Of a stretch of DNA of 64,000 nt, positions 25,455 through 34,134 are shown piece by piece. Each line of letters opens with the position of its first letter. The stretch's first letter is position 1. Origin of the DNA: Candidatus Cryptobacteroides gallistercoris (GTDB taxonomy: Bacteria > Bacteroidota > Bacteroidia > Bacteroidales > UBA932); assembly GCA_017694835.1 (NCBI GenBank), contig JADIMJ010000065.1:49644-113643 (forward strand), given 5' to 3'. The notes below the pieces were generated by a model, which worked only from the letters and a program-made list of their open reading frames with translations, was not told the origin of the DNA and searched no databases. The position numbers and the translations under genes were made by a program.

Positions 25455-26411
25455 ATGGAGGCAACTGCCGGAACAACATCAACGGATATGGCACACAAAA
25501 TCGCACAATCGGATGTACGCACAGTAAATCTGGCTGAATTCATGCAGATGTTCCCAGTCACAAGCAGAATGAGCGTGGGGGACGACTTCTGTGTAATTGA
25601 CCTCAGGTACGACAAATGTCTGGAAATGCTCGTCCGTCCTTGCAGATTCGACGGTTTCCTGATGTTTTTCTGCATCTCGGGGCATTTCAGGATATCCATC
25701 AACCTGGCAGAATTCGAAGTCTGTGAAAACTCCCTTTTCATCGATTTTCCCGGAGACATCATCACTGTACCGGAAATCGACGGGACACAGAAAGAACAGC
25801 TTCATTTCATGGTGATGGCAATGACACGGGAATATATGTCAAGCCTCAAATTCAATGTCCCGCAGCTGATGTCAAAAAGCCTTGCGCTGCTGAAAAACCC
25901 GTGCTTTACACTCACGGAAGAGGAAAAGACGGCGGCAAAGAAATACATAGAAATGGCATCTGAGATTCTCGGCTCCACATTCACATACAAGAGAGAATGC
26001 ATGGCGGCCCTGCTGTCCTCCTCATTCTACCTGTTCGGCAGCGTCATCGAGAGAAGCATAAGCTCATGCGGGACTGAAACTTCCGGAACAGACCGCAGCA
26101 AGGCTGTCTTCAACGAATTCATCAGCCTTGTATCTGAGTTCCATACACAAGAAAGGGGTGTGGCATTCTATGCAGACAAGCTGTGCCTCACCCCTAAATA
26201 TCTTTCAAGACTGGTCAAATCCGCTTCCGGGAAATCAGCCCCGGAATGGATCGACACTTATATCATATTGGAAGCCAAGAACATGCTGAAATATTCAGAT
26301 ATTCCTATAAAAGAGATTGTGAACAGGCTTCATTTCCCCAACCAGTCCACCTTCCACAAGTTCTTCAAGGCCCATACCGGCCTCACTCCCCTGAGGTACA
26401 GAAAAATGTAG
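25455..26411 (+). CDS. AraC-family transcriptional regulator
   Basis: 318 aa. The C-terminal 100 residues hold two helix-turn-helix units of the AraC/XylS type (GVAFYADKLCLTPKYLSRLVKSASGKS and IPIKEIVNRLHFPNQSTFHKFFKAHTGLTPLRYRK). The N-terminal part (about 20-180) is a cupin-like sensing domain (DFCVIDLRYDKCLEMLV, FLMFFCISGHFRISINLAE). It is divergently placed next to the tolC-hlyD-permease operon and is the likely regulator of it. Its conserved 3' end overlaps the neighbouring lipoprotein gene by 117 bp on the other strand. Confidence 0.92.
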   Translation: MEATAGTTSTDMAHKIAQSDVRTVNLAEFMQMFPVTSRMSVGDDFCVIDLRYDKCLEMLVRPCRFDGFLMFFCISGHFRISINLAEFEVCENSLFIDFPGDIITVPEIDGTQKEQLHFMVMAMTREYMSSLKFNVPQLMSKSLALLKNPCFTLTEEEKTAAKKYIEMASEILGSTFTYKRECMAALLSSSFYLFGSVIERSISSCGTETSGTDRSKAVFNEFISLVSEFHTQERGVAFYADKLCLTPKYLSRLVKSASGKSAPEWIDTYIILEAKNMLKYSDIPIKEIVNRLHFPNQSTFHKFFKAHTGLTPLRYRKM

Positions 26412-27806
26412 CGAGGAAGAAGAGGCTGGATTGTCCGGTATCTCAAGGACATCGCCTTCCGCCACATCCTTCCTGACAAGATAATACATCTCGACCGGCT
26501 CAGAATGTTCCCCGTTCAGATACACGCCTTCTCCGGAAGCATCCGTGCCGTATGGCCAGAGGGCCGTGATAAGGAAGCCCGTGCCGTCCGAGGCTGTGAA
26601 CTGCTTTCCGAATATCTTGATGACAGTCCTGTTGAGATTGGCCGCAAAGCCGCTGAAGCCTTCGGCAAGAGGTATCTGCTCCCCGTATGTTTCGTCAAAC
26701 GGGAAATAAGTCACATCTGTGGCTCCTCCGTAGAATGTGCACCATGAATAATACTGCCACTCCACCCCGGAATCGGTTGTGATTGTCTGGGGCAGCGTGA
26801 TAGTGAATGCCCCGTATCCGTCGCCGTCATCAGCATAGCCGAGCCTGAGGGGGCTTGATGAATATTTGTTGCGGCTTCCTCCCCAGCCCCTCATCTCAAG
26901 GGCTCCGTCCGCCGCAGCGGAAATCGTCACATTGAAGATTTCTCCCTTGTCTTCAACAAAATATCCGCCTTCGGACCTGAGGGTAGCGGAAGTGACAAGA
27001 GTCCACTCGCCGATATAGTCATCCTTTTCAGCGGGGAAAGATATCGCGGACTGCAGGGATGCTGCAAAGAACTGATGACTGAAATACACATCAGACGATA
27101 CGGTTATTCCTGACAGGGTGTTGCTGACAGGAACTGCCGCAAAGCAGAAGTCCCCGTAGTTGGTGAAATTGAATCCGGGGGATTCTGCCGTCCCGTTCAT
27201 GATCAGCCCTGCCTCCACAAGCTCATCCCAGCCTACTCCATAATAATCGGTATAATACTGTATGTCTTCCTGAATCCATGCCCGGGCTTCGGCCATGCTT
27301 TCTACTGGTACGGCACTTACCCAATAATACACATCTTCGACGGATGTCTCTACCATTGCATGAGGATAGACATATCCGTCTGATGAATATTTTTCGACCG
27401 GAATGACCGTAAAGGACATGTCAGAGCCGCCTGCCGTAGTCACGCTGCCCTCAAACCAGTTTCTGGAAGTCTTTCCTTCCGCACGGGCGGCCACCCTCAC
27501 CTTGTACTCCACGGCAGGCTGCAGGGACGAGAGCGCAAACGATGTTTCCTCAATATTTTCAAATGCAACAGTCACAGTCGCCCCGTCCTCGACAAATGTG
27601 ACTTCATAGCGGTATCCGTCAGCTCCGCTGACCTCTTTCCATGAAGCAGTGAAAGATGTAGAGGTAATGTCTGAAAATATTACTTCAGGAGCCGCAGGCT
27701 CACCGTCTCCAGTCTGCTCCCCGGGTGTCTCCGGTGCGTCCGGATCAACATCGGAGCAGGCAAACGCCATCGCCGCCGATGCCATCAGCAAAAATATTTT
27801 TTTCAT
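26295..27806 (-). CDS. surface lipoprotein with fibronectin type III domain (operon gene 3)
   Basis: 503 aa with a lipoprotein signal (MKKIFLLMASAAMAFAC) followed by acidic residues CSDVDPDAPE, the type of tail that directs Bacteroidota lipoproteins to the cell surface. Residues 35-125 form an FN3 domain (EVIFSDITSTSFTASWKEV...YEVTF...YKVRVAARAEGK). The remainder is an unrecognised beta-rich region (about 130-450), similar in style to putative glycan-binding surface proteins. The final 39 residues lie over the AraC gene in antisense and are low-complexity Ser/Gly/Glu, probably an overrun. Last gene of a three-lipoprotein operon. Confidence 0.75.
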   Translation of the reverse strand: MKKIFLLMASAAMAFACSDVDPDAPETPGEQTGDGEPAAPEVIFSDITSTSFTASWKEVSGADGYRYEVTFVEDGATVTVAFENIEETSFALSSLQPAVEYKVRVAARAEGKTSRNWFEGSVTTAGGSDMSFTVIPVEKYSSDGYVYPHAMVETSVEDVYYWVSAVPVESMAEARAWIQEDIQYYTDYYGVGWDELVEAGLIMNGTAESPGFNFTNYGDFCFAAVPVSNTLSGITVSSDVYFSHQFFAASLQSAISFPAEKDDYIGEWTLVTSATLRSEGGYFVEDKGEIFNVTISAAADGALEMRGWGGSRNKYSSSPLRLGYADDGDGYGAFTITLPQTITTDSGVEWQYYSWCTFYGGATDVTYFPFDETYGEQIPLAEGFSGFAANLNRTVIKIFGKQFTASDGTGFLITALWPYGTDASGEGVYLNGEHSEPVEMYYLVRKDVAEGDVLEIPDNPASSSSLHFSVPQGSEAGMGLEELVEGGLVGEMKPVHNLFYRNI

Positions 27807-27837
27807 GTTTGTTCAGTATTATTATATCCCGGCTGAA

Positions 27838-28578
27838 TCAGAACCTGCTGATTGCCCTGAAAGGGTATTCTTTGGTCTTGTAGATTTTCTCCTGTTCAAG
27901 AGTATTGGTACCGGTAGCCATGTCGAATGCATATGCTATCTGTGGCCCTAACTCTCCTGAAGTCCAGTACAGGACATCGTCAAGCGGAACTCCGCCATGG
28001 GAAGTCAGGCAGGAGTTGAACCATGCCATGCACTCTTCCTCTGTCATTCCGGAGCTGCCTTCGGCCCGTGATGAGACGATCGCATTCTCATCTTCCGCAC
28101 CGTCTGGCACATGTCCCTTGAATGCCGCATATATCAGAGCCATCTCCTGGCTTGACGGCACATACCAGTTGTTCAGCCCGAGCACATTCTTGCTGTCCGC
28201 CCAGGCGAATCCAGGATAATTATCGTTCCAGTTATCCATTTCCCGGATAAGGGCACAGTTGTAGTCCCCGTTGGGTGCAGGCATCCCGTACATGACATTT
28301 TCGTTGACATATGACCATACTGTCACAATCTCATCCGTGGCCATGATATAGCCATGCTCACCTGTCTCGTCCACATTGAAGACCACTCCCTTCAGAAAGC
28401 CCTTCTCGTACCAGTCGCCTATGGAATACACAGGCTCCTCAACTGCAGGATTGTCCGTGTCGGGCTCTCCTGTCCCCGAGCCGTTTCCACCACTGTCAGG
28501 CAACGGCTCCTTGCCGCAGCCGGCCAGTACACCGGCCGCTGCGGCAACAGCCATTATGAAATACAATGTCTTTCTCAT
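27838..28578 (-). CDS. lipoprotein with DUF1566/Lcl-like C-terminal domain (operon gene 2)
   Basis: 246 aa with signal peptide and lipobox VLAGC, followed by a Gly/Ser/Asp/Pro linker (about 22-50). The folded part (about 52-246) has motifs seen in DUF1566/Lcl C-terminal-like domains: GDWYEKGFLKGVVFNVDETGEHGYIMA, NNWYVPSSQEMALIYAAF and YWTSGEL...AYAFDMATG...FRAISRF. These domains occur in surface adhesins and fimbrillin-like proteins, so a surface role is inferred. It starts 6 nt after the stop of the upstream lipoprotein gene. Confidence 0.75.
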   Translation of the reverse strand: MRKTLYFIMAVAAAAGVLAGCGKEPLPDSGGNGSGTGEPDTDNPAVEEPVYSIGDWYEKGFLKGVVFNVDETGEHGYIMATDEIVTVWSYVNENVMYGMPAPNGDYNCALIREMDNWNDNYPGFAWADSKNVLGLNNWYVPSSQEMALIYAAFKGHVPDGAEDENAIVSSRAEGSSGMTEEECMAWFNSCLTSHGGVPLDDVLYWTSGELGPQIAYAFDMATGTNTLEQEKIYKTKEYPFRAISRF

Positions 28579-28583
28579 TGCCG

Positions 28584-30782
28584 TCAGTGTGTCTGATTAC
28601 TGTCATTCATCATTGCCTGACGCAGGAGCAGCTCATGAAGACGGGCGGCATCAACAGGCTTCATTTCGAATGCCGAAGCGGACCTGCCTGCCGACGGACT
28701 GAGAAGTCCCTCGGCATTGACCGAAAGCGAGGCCCCTTCTGAGGATGCTGAATCAGAGACCACGATCAAATCAAAGTCAATAGAGTCGGAATTCAGTCCG
28801 CCCTCTCCGGTCTCCGGCACAGCATAGACTATCTTGTACACGTCAGTAGGTATTCCGTTTGTATCATAGCATACGGCATACGCATACCAGATGCTGCCCC
28901 AGTTCACTGTTATAGGTGTCTGGCTTGAGAATTTATAGCCGATTCCTTCCTTCTGGAGAAGCTGAGCAAGCTCTGAGGCAGGCTTTCCTGCCCATTCGTC
29001 ATTGTCAATGAATGTCTTGACATAATATTTGTCCTTGGAGCCGCCCGGAAAACCCCAGATTCCGTACATTGTTGAACTTGTCTCAAAGAAATCCGTAGCT
29101 GCCACTTCCAGACTCAATGTAGCGAGACTTGCGGCGTCTGCAACAGTTGTAAATTCTTCAGTGACTGCGGATGTTGTGAATGTACCGTCGGCCTTCATTC
29201 CGAACAGATATACGACATATCCTGTACCAGGCTCAAGGTCAGTGAGTTCATACTCCGCAAACATTCCCACTCCTTCCAGCAGACTCCTTGAGAGGAATTC
29301 CTTCCGGTCCATCTGCGAAGCTGCGGAATGACTGTCGTTCCATTCTTCGAGGCTCGCATCAATGAACTCATTCATATCTTCCTGCAGATATTCATCCACA
29401 GTACCTCCGAAGTAGTCTACCTGGCTTTCAATCGACGCATATTCATCTGCTGTCATATAGTTGAACAGATATGTCTCATCATCATATCCTGACGAAGCGT
29501 CCACATTGACCGTAGCTGATGTCTTGGCCACATCGTACATGTAGATGCTGAAGTCTGCATCAGACATCAGAGCCCCGGCAGTGTGTACGGGAACCTTCAT
29601 AAGGTTGACCTTGCTTTCGTCAAGCTTTGGCGACCCGTCCGGAGAACATGCGAAGATGAGGAGCAGATAGTCCTCATCCGGAATCAGACGGGTGAACTCC
29701 ACATTGGCTGACCTTGAATGGATGTATTCAGAGATGTCTTCACCATTGGCAGTATAAAGTGCTCTTATGATATCAGCATCAGTATCCGTATCGGAGAAAT
29801 ACACCGACCTTTCCAGCATCACTGCGAAATTCTCGTCCTGTGCTGCGGAAATCGTCGCAGTAAATGTCACATCGGAAGCATTGCTACGGATGACCTCATA
29901 TTCATTCTTCGGAGTCTCCGAAGTCACCACTTCAATCACCGCAGCGTCCGTATATGCAGTCATGTCATTGGCCACGCCGACTGCGAAAACATAATATGCG
30001 CTCTCCGCATCAAGATTGATATATGACTCGCTGTCTGAAGACTCGCCGCGGACTGTCACCCCTGCCACGAACTGAGGGACAGAATACTCATCCTGATAAT
30101 ATGACTCATATGTCGCCGCAAGATACTGCTCCACAAAGGCAGGGACATTGGCCGGGTTACTGCCGCAATATTCCTCATAAGTGGCAGCAGGCATCACATC
30201 ATAGAAATAGAAGCATTCATCGTCAGAAGGCCTGACATTGACAGTAAACGAGCTTGAGGTCACATCGGTGGCCGTGATGGTGAAGTCTGTGTCCATGAAT
30301 TCCACCGCCGGAGCCCTGAATTCATATTCATTTACCGAAGTCAGGCTTTCTCCTTCAGTCGAAAGTCCGTATGCATAGAAGATATAGTCTGCGGCAGGAG
30401 CAAGCTCATAATAAATGTACTCCTGCTCCCCTCTCATCAGAGACTCGATGAGAAGCTGGTCAAGGGAAATGCCTTGAGAAGCGGCATACTGTTTGAAATA
30501 TTCGAGATTGTATTGCTGGAGTGCCTCTCCGTCTTCAAAATTAGCCTCGTAGTCATCCTTGGACATCAGACCGAAATAATAGGTCATGTTTTCATCCTCA
30601 GGAGAAATCTTCACGCCGAATGAACCCTGGGTAAGTTCAACTGTCTCAAATGCAAAGTCCGTCTCTTCGGCAGCCGGCGGATTCTGCCCCTGGTCCGGTC
30701 CTGCAGGTTCTTTCTTACACCCTGTCAGGACAATTCCCCCCCCAATCACAAGGAGGGAAGCATAAACAAAGAATTTTTTCAT
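28584..30782 (-). CDS. large surface lipoprotein with repeated beta-sandwich modules (operon gene 1)
   Basis: 732 aa with signal peptide and lipobox IVLTGC and a CKKEPAGPDQGQ linker. At least four copies of a module of about 115-130 residues are visible, each with a strand like FTITATDVTSSSFTVNVRPSDDE, then a helix-forming YFYDVMPAATYEEY stretch, and ending in YYVFAVGVAND or YIFYAYGLSTEG. They start near residues 40, 165, 295, 405 and 560 in diverging form. This is an FN3-like repeat array exposed on the cell surface by inference. Function and ligand unknown. First gene of the lipoprotein operon, with a good promoter 40 nt upstream. Confidence 0.75.
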   Translation of the reverse strand: MKKFFVYASLLVIGGGIVLTGCKKEPAGPDQGQNPPAAEETDFAFETVELTQGSFGVKISPEDENMTYYFGLMSKDDYEANFEDGEALQQYNLEYFKQYAASQGISLDQLLIESLMRGEQEYIYYELAPAADYIFYAYGLSTEGESLTSVNEYEFRAPAVEFMDTDFTITATDVTSSSFTVNVRPSDDECFYFYDVMPAATYEEYCGSNPANVPAFVEQYLAATYESYYQDEYSVPQFVAGVTVRGESSDSESYINLDAESAYYVFAVGVANDMTAYTDAAVIEVVTSETPKNEYEVIRSNASDVTFTATISAAQDENFAVMLERSVYFSDTDTDADIIRALYTANGEDISEYIHSRSANVEFTRLIPDEDYLLLIFACSPDGSPKLDESKVNLMKVPVHTAGALMSDADFSIYMYDVAKTSATVNVDASSGYDDETYLFNYMTADEYASIESQVDYFGGTVDEYLQEDMNEFIDASLEEWNDSHSAASQMDRKEFLSRSLLEGVGMFAEYELTDLEPGTGYVVYLFGMKADGTFTTSAVTEEFTTVADAASLATLSLEVAATDFFETSSTMYGIWGFPGGSKDKYYVKTFIDNDEWAGKPASELAQLLQKEGIGYKFSSQTPITVNWGSIWYAYAVCYDTNGIPTDVYKIVYAVPETGEGGLNSDSIDFDLIVVSDSASSEGASLSVNAEGLLSPSAGRSASAFEMKPVDAARLHELLLRQAMMNDSNQTH

Positions 30783-30822
30783 TGCTATAGATATTGAATT
30801 TGTAATAAGTTCGTTCTGAATT

Positions 30823-30854
30823 CAAAATTACAGAAAAATGATTCAATTACAAAA
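30823..30854 (-). promoter_or_regulatory. promoter of the three-lipoprotein operon
   Basis: On the minus strand TTTTG (30854-30850), a 19-nt spacer and TAATTTTG (30830-30823) match the Bacteroidota promoter. The expected start is near 30816, 34 nt before the ATG. Confidence 0.75.
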
Positions 30855-30948
30855 CAAGAATCTGCTTATAAGATAGGCTTGCCAAATATAAATTAATGAT
30901 TGCCAATTGATTCAGGTATGATTAACATTTTTGTTGGTGACAGCGCGC

Positions 30949-30978
30949 CCGGTGGAGACCCAAAATGCTGTCCACCGG
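30949..30978. repeat. fourth copy of the GC-rich stem-loop family
   Basis: CCGGTGGA / TCCACCGG is a perfect 8-bp stem with a 14-nt loop, preceded by GCGCGC and followed by CC, as in the modules at 5659-5805 (shared TCCACCGGCC word). It lies between the lipoprotein promoter and the glyS terminator, in a gap with no gene. Confidence 0.6.
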
Positions 30979-30992
30979 CCATAACAGAAACT

Positions 30993-31029
30993 AAAAAGAG
31001 AGGGCGTGTCTTGCTTTTGACACGCCCTC
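30993..31029 (-). terminator. intrinsic terminator of glyS
   Basis: Perfect 11-bp stem GAGGGCGTGTC / GACACGCCCTC with an 8-nt loop, followed on the minus strand by TTTTT. It lies 21 nt after the glyS stop. Confidence 0.9.
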
Positions 31030-31049
31030 GTTTGGATATATCCGATTTC

Positions 31050-32591
31050 CTATTTCAGTTTCTTCAGAAGAGAAGTCATGCTCACGCGGTCATTGATGAG
31101 CTTGTGCAGATCCTCAATCTTCACCCTTTCCTGGGTCATGGTGTCGCGGTCGCGCACAGTCACGCAATGGTCGTTGAGGGAGTCATGGTCTACAGTGACG
31201 CAGAACGGCGTGCCGATGGCATCCTGACGGCGGTATCTCTTGCCGATGCTGTCCTTCTCGTCATACTGGCAGTTGAAGTCATATTTCAGTTCATCCATGA
31301 CGGTCTGGGCAAGCTCAGGAAGCCCGTCTTTCTTGATGAGAGGAAGCACAGCCACCTTCACCGGGGCAAGCGGAGCCGGAATGCTGAGCACTACCCTGCT
31401 TTCGCCGTTCTCAAGCTGCTCCTCATGATATGAATTCGAGAGGACTGCAAGCACCATCCTGTCAACTCCGATTGAAGTCTCGATGACATACGGGGTATAG
31501 CTTTCGCCGCTTTCAGGGTCAAAGTACTGGATCTTCTTTCCTGAGAATTTCTGGTGGTTCCCGAGGTCGAAGTCAGTCCTTGAATGTATGCCCTCGAGTT
31601 CCTTGAACCCGAACGGAAAATTGAATTCTATGTCAGTCGCCGCATTGGCATAATGTGCAAGCTTCTCATGGTCGTGGAAACGGTAGTTGCCGTCGCCCAT
31701 CCCGAGGGCCTCGTGCCATGCGAGACGGTTCTGTTTCCATGTTTTGAACCAGTCGAGCTCAGTACCCGGCTTGATGAAGAACTGCATTTCCATCTGCTCG
31801 AATTCCCTCATCCTGAAGATGAACTGGCGGGCCACAATCTCGTTTCTGAAAGCCTTTCCTATCTGCGCTATTCCGAAAGGAATCTTCATGCGCCCTGTCT
31901 TCTGCACATTGAGGTAATTGACGAAGATACCCTGCGCAGTCTCAGGACGGAGATAGATGACATTGGTATCATCGGAAGTGTTTCCGAGCTGGGTGCTGAA
32001 CATCAGGTTGAACTGACGGACTTCAGTCCAGTTCTTGGTCCCGGATATAGGGCACACAATCTCGCAGTCGATGATGATCTGGCGGAGCTCAGCAAGGTCA
32101 TTGGCATTGAGGGCCTCATTCATCCTCCTGCGCACCTCGTCGATTTTTGCCTTGTGGCGGAGCACATTCGGATTTGTCTCAAGGAATTTCTCCTCATCGA
32201 AAGTCTCCCCGAATTTCCTGCGGCCTTTCTCAACCTCCTTCTTTACCTTCTCCTCAAGCTTCGCTATATAATCCTCTATGAGGACATCGGCACGGTATCT
32301 CTTCTTGGAGTCCTTGTTGTCAATCAGAGGGTCATTGAACGCTCCGACATGGCCCGAAGCTTCCCATATCTTCGGATGCATGAAAATACAGGAATCGATG
32401 CCGACTATATTTTCATGAAGCCTTACCATTGCTTCCCACCAGTACCTCTTGATGTTGTTCTTCAGTTCCACACCCATCTGGCCGTAGTCATAGACTGCCG
32501 CAAGCCCGTCATAAATTTCGCTTGAAGGAAATATGAACCCATATTCCTTGCAGTGTGCGACCAGAGTCTTGAAAAGTTCATCCTGTGTCAT
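31050..32591 (-). CDS. glyS: glycyl-tRNA synthetase (dimeric, class II)
   Basis: 513 aa, the homodimeric alpha2 type as in Bacteroidota and eukaryotes rather than the alpha2beta2 type. The N-terminal YGFIFPSSEIYDG and GMGVELKNNIK-like text, FNLMFSTQLG, YLRPETAQGIFVNY (glycine/ATP site), the FRMREFEQMEMQFF motif and the motif 3 region (ETSIGVDRMVLAVL) are visible. The C-terminal anticodon-binding domain starts near residue 405 (APVKVAVLPLI). It charges tRNA-Gly in the cytoplasm. A -7-like box precedes it and a strong terminator follows, so it is a single-gene unit. Confidence 0.97.
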   Translation of the reverse strand: MTQDELFKTLVAHCKEYGFIFPSSEIYDGLAAVYDYGQMGVELKNNIKRYWWEAMVRLHENIVGIDSCIFMHPKIWEASGHVGAFNDPLIDNKDSKKRYRADVLIEDYIAKLEEKVKKEVEKGRRKFGETFDEEKFLETNPNVLRHKAKIDEVRRRMNEALNANDLAELRQIIIDCEIVCPISGTKNWTEVRQFNLMFSTQLGNTSDDTNVIYLRPETAQGIFVNYLNVQKTGRMKIPFGIAQIGKAFRNEIVARQFIFRMREFEQMEMQFFIKPGTELDWFKTWKQNRLAWHEALGMGDGNYRFHDHEKLAHYANAATDIEFNFPFGFKELEGIHSRTDFDLGNHQKFSGKKIQYFDPESGESYTPYVIETSIGVDRMVLAVLSNSYHEEQLENGESRVVLSIPAPLAPVKVAVLPLIKKDGLPELAQTVMDELKYDFNCQYDEKDSIGKRYRRQDAIGTPFCVTVDHDSLNDHCVTVRDRDTMTQERVKIEDLHKLINDRVSMTSLLKKLK

Positions 32592-32656
32592 AATATACTG
32601 TTAATTTATTGTTTCCATTTGTCACGGCATTGTCCGCCGGCATGAAATCAGAAGTG

Positions 32657-32664
32657 CAAAAATA
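32657..32664 (-). promoter_or_regulatory. -7 box of glyS
   Basis: Minus-strand TATTTTTG, 66 nt before the glyS ATG; no -33 TTG at 18-20 nt. Confidence 0.35.
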
Positions 32665-32691
32665 CTAATTTAATCAACACCGGAAGTCCGC

Positions 32692-33198
32692 TCAATAAAA
32701 AATCTCCGGGAAATGCGAAACTATACTTCCGTCTGCAACTTCCCTCAATGGCACCATCACGAAGTCCCTCTCCCTCATCAGATGATGAGGAACTTTCAGA
32801 TCAGGTTCATCCACAGTCTCCTCCCCGCAGAAAAGTATGTCAATGTCAATGGCTCTCGATTCATATATCCGCTTTCCGCCTTCATCGAACTTAGGTTCAG
32901 ATACATCCCTGCCAAGTCTTGATTCAATGGCCTTGCAGACACCGAGTATTTCCCGGCACGGCATGTCAAGGCTATAGACGACAACACAATTGAGAAACTT
33001 GTCCTCGCTCTCAAATCCCCACGGGTCCGTCTCTACGAAAGAGGATATCCTTTCATACCCTCTTCCGAATGCAGCGGACATCATTCTTATTGCAGCCTCC
33101 ATATTCTGCCTCCTGTTTCCGATGTTCGCCCCAAGAGAGAAGTATACCTCTTTGCATGTCCTTTCCATATCAGGCAGAAAACGGTCAAAGCCAGTCAT
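32692..33198 (-). CDS. folK: HPPK (6-hydroxymethyl-dihydropterin pyrophosphokinase)
   Basis: 168 aa. The folK signatures are intact: SLGANIGNRRQNM, the substrate-binding SSFVETDPWGF, and RAIDIDILF with VPHHLMRERDFVMVPL. It transfers pyrophosphate from ATP to 6-hydroxymethyl-7,8-dihydropterin in folate synthesis. The start may be the Met at residue 11 (MERTCKEVYFSLGAN), 33168, which is closer to the usual N-terminus. It follows a DUF59 gene by 24 nt on the same strand. Confidence 0.95.
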   Translation of the reverse strand: MTGFDRFLPDMERTCKEVYFSLGANIGNRRQNMEAAIRMMSAAFGRGYERISSFVETDPWGFESEDKFLNCVVVYSLDMPCREILGVCKAIESRLGRDVSEPKFDEGGKRIYESRAIDIDILFCGEETVDEPDLKVPHHLMRERDFVMVPLREVADGSIVSHFPEIFY

Positions 33199-33222
33199 TG
33201 GAAATATTCATCCGTTTTGAGA

Positions 33223-33636
33223 CTATTCATCAAGACCCAGCTCGACGAGAGCCTCTTCAGACATCCTGCTCTTGTCCCATACAGGCTCGAACACAAGTTC
33301 TATCTTTGCGCTCACGACTCCCGGCACATCCTCTACAGCAGCCCTGACCGCATCCACCACATAGTCAGCCATCGGACAATTGGGGGCAGTGAGAGTCATC
33401 TGTATATATACATTGTGCCCCTCGTCGACCTTCAGTTCATATATAAGACCCAAATCATAGATGTTGACAGGAATCTCCGGGTCATATACCTGTCTCAATG
33501 CCATTATTATATCTCTTTCCAAAGCCATAAGCCTCTCCTTTCTGTCCTGATTATCCTTTGCGTCCTGATTATTCCTTTCTTCCGGGCTGTCTTCCTTTTT
33601 TGCTTTCTTTCTGAAAAACATCTGTCCAAAGTTCAT
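33223..33636 (-). CDS. DUF59/MIP18-family iron-sulfur assembly protein (SufT-like)
   Basis: 137 aa. A charged Lys/Glu/Asp/Gln N-terminal extension (about 8-38) precedes the DUF59 core (ALRQVYDPEIPVNIYDLGLIYELKV...MTLTAPNCPMADYV). The DPE(I/V)...NIYDLGL...TAPNCPM pattern, including the conserved Cys, is that of SufT/MIP18 proteins which help load Fe-S clusters on target proteins. The neighbours sufE and sufS support a place in the SUF pathway. Confident about family. Confidence 0.92.
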   Translation of the reverse strand: MNFGQMFFRKKAKKEDSPEERNNQDAKDNQDRKERLMALERDIIMALRQVYDPEIPVNIYDLGLIYELKVDEGHNVYIQMTLTAPNCPMADYVVDAVRAAVEDVPGVVSAKIELVFEPVWDKSRMSEEALVELGLDE

Positions 33637-33679
33637 TCTTTCAAAATTTAAGATGCCCTTTCAGGCATACGGCCTTTTT

Positions 33680-34108
33680 CTAAAGGGATTGCGCTGCAAG
33701 TTCACGGATTTTGCCAATCATCGACACCAGTCCGTTTGCCCTTGTCGGAGACAGGTTTTCCTTCAGCCCTATCTTGTCCACAACCGAAAAATCCGAAGAC
33801 AGAATCTCTTCCGGAGTCCTTCCTGAATAAATCTTTATAAGCAGTGATATTATTCCCTTTGTGATGATGGCATCACTGTCTGCATTGAAGAATATTCTGC
33901 CGCCTTCCACCTTACAGTCAAGCCATACTCTTGATTGACAACCTTTTATAAGTTTTTCATCAGTCTTTTCCGACTCCGGGTAGTCTTTCAGGGATTTTCC
34001 GAGTTCTATGAGGTACTCATATTTGTCAAGCCACTCATCATACATTGAAAACTCGTCAATCACTTCATTTTCAATATCTTTCAATGATTTTTCCATATTA
34101 TCAGACAT
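33680..34108 (-). CDS. sufE: SufE sulfur-acceptor protein
   Basis: 142 aa. The active-site cysteine sits in LIKGCQSRVWL. SufE accepts persulfide sulfur from the cysteine desulfurase SufS and passes it to the SufBCD scaffold. It is encoded 26 nt downstream of sufS and ahead of the DUF59 gene. sufB, sufC and sufD are not in the window. Confidence 0.95.
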   Translation of the reverse strand: MSDNMEKSLKDIENEVIDEFSMYDEWLDKYEYLIELGKSLKDYPESEKTDEKLIKGCQSRVWLDCKVEGGRIFFNADSDAIITKGIISLLIKIYSGRTPEEILSSDFSVVDKIGLKENLSPTRANGLVSMIGKIRELAAQSL

Positions 34109-34134
34109 TATTTTCAGCCTATTTCCATTTTCAG

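Noticed and set aside
31584-32525. 313-aa plus-strand ORF opposite glyS
   Set aside because: Antisense shadow of a highly conserved gene.
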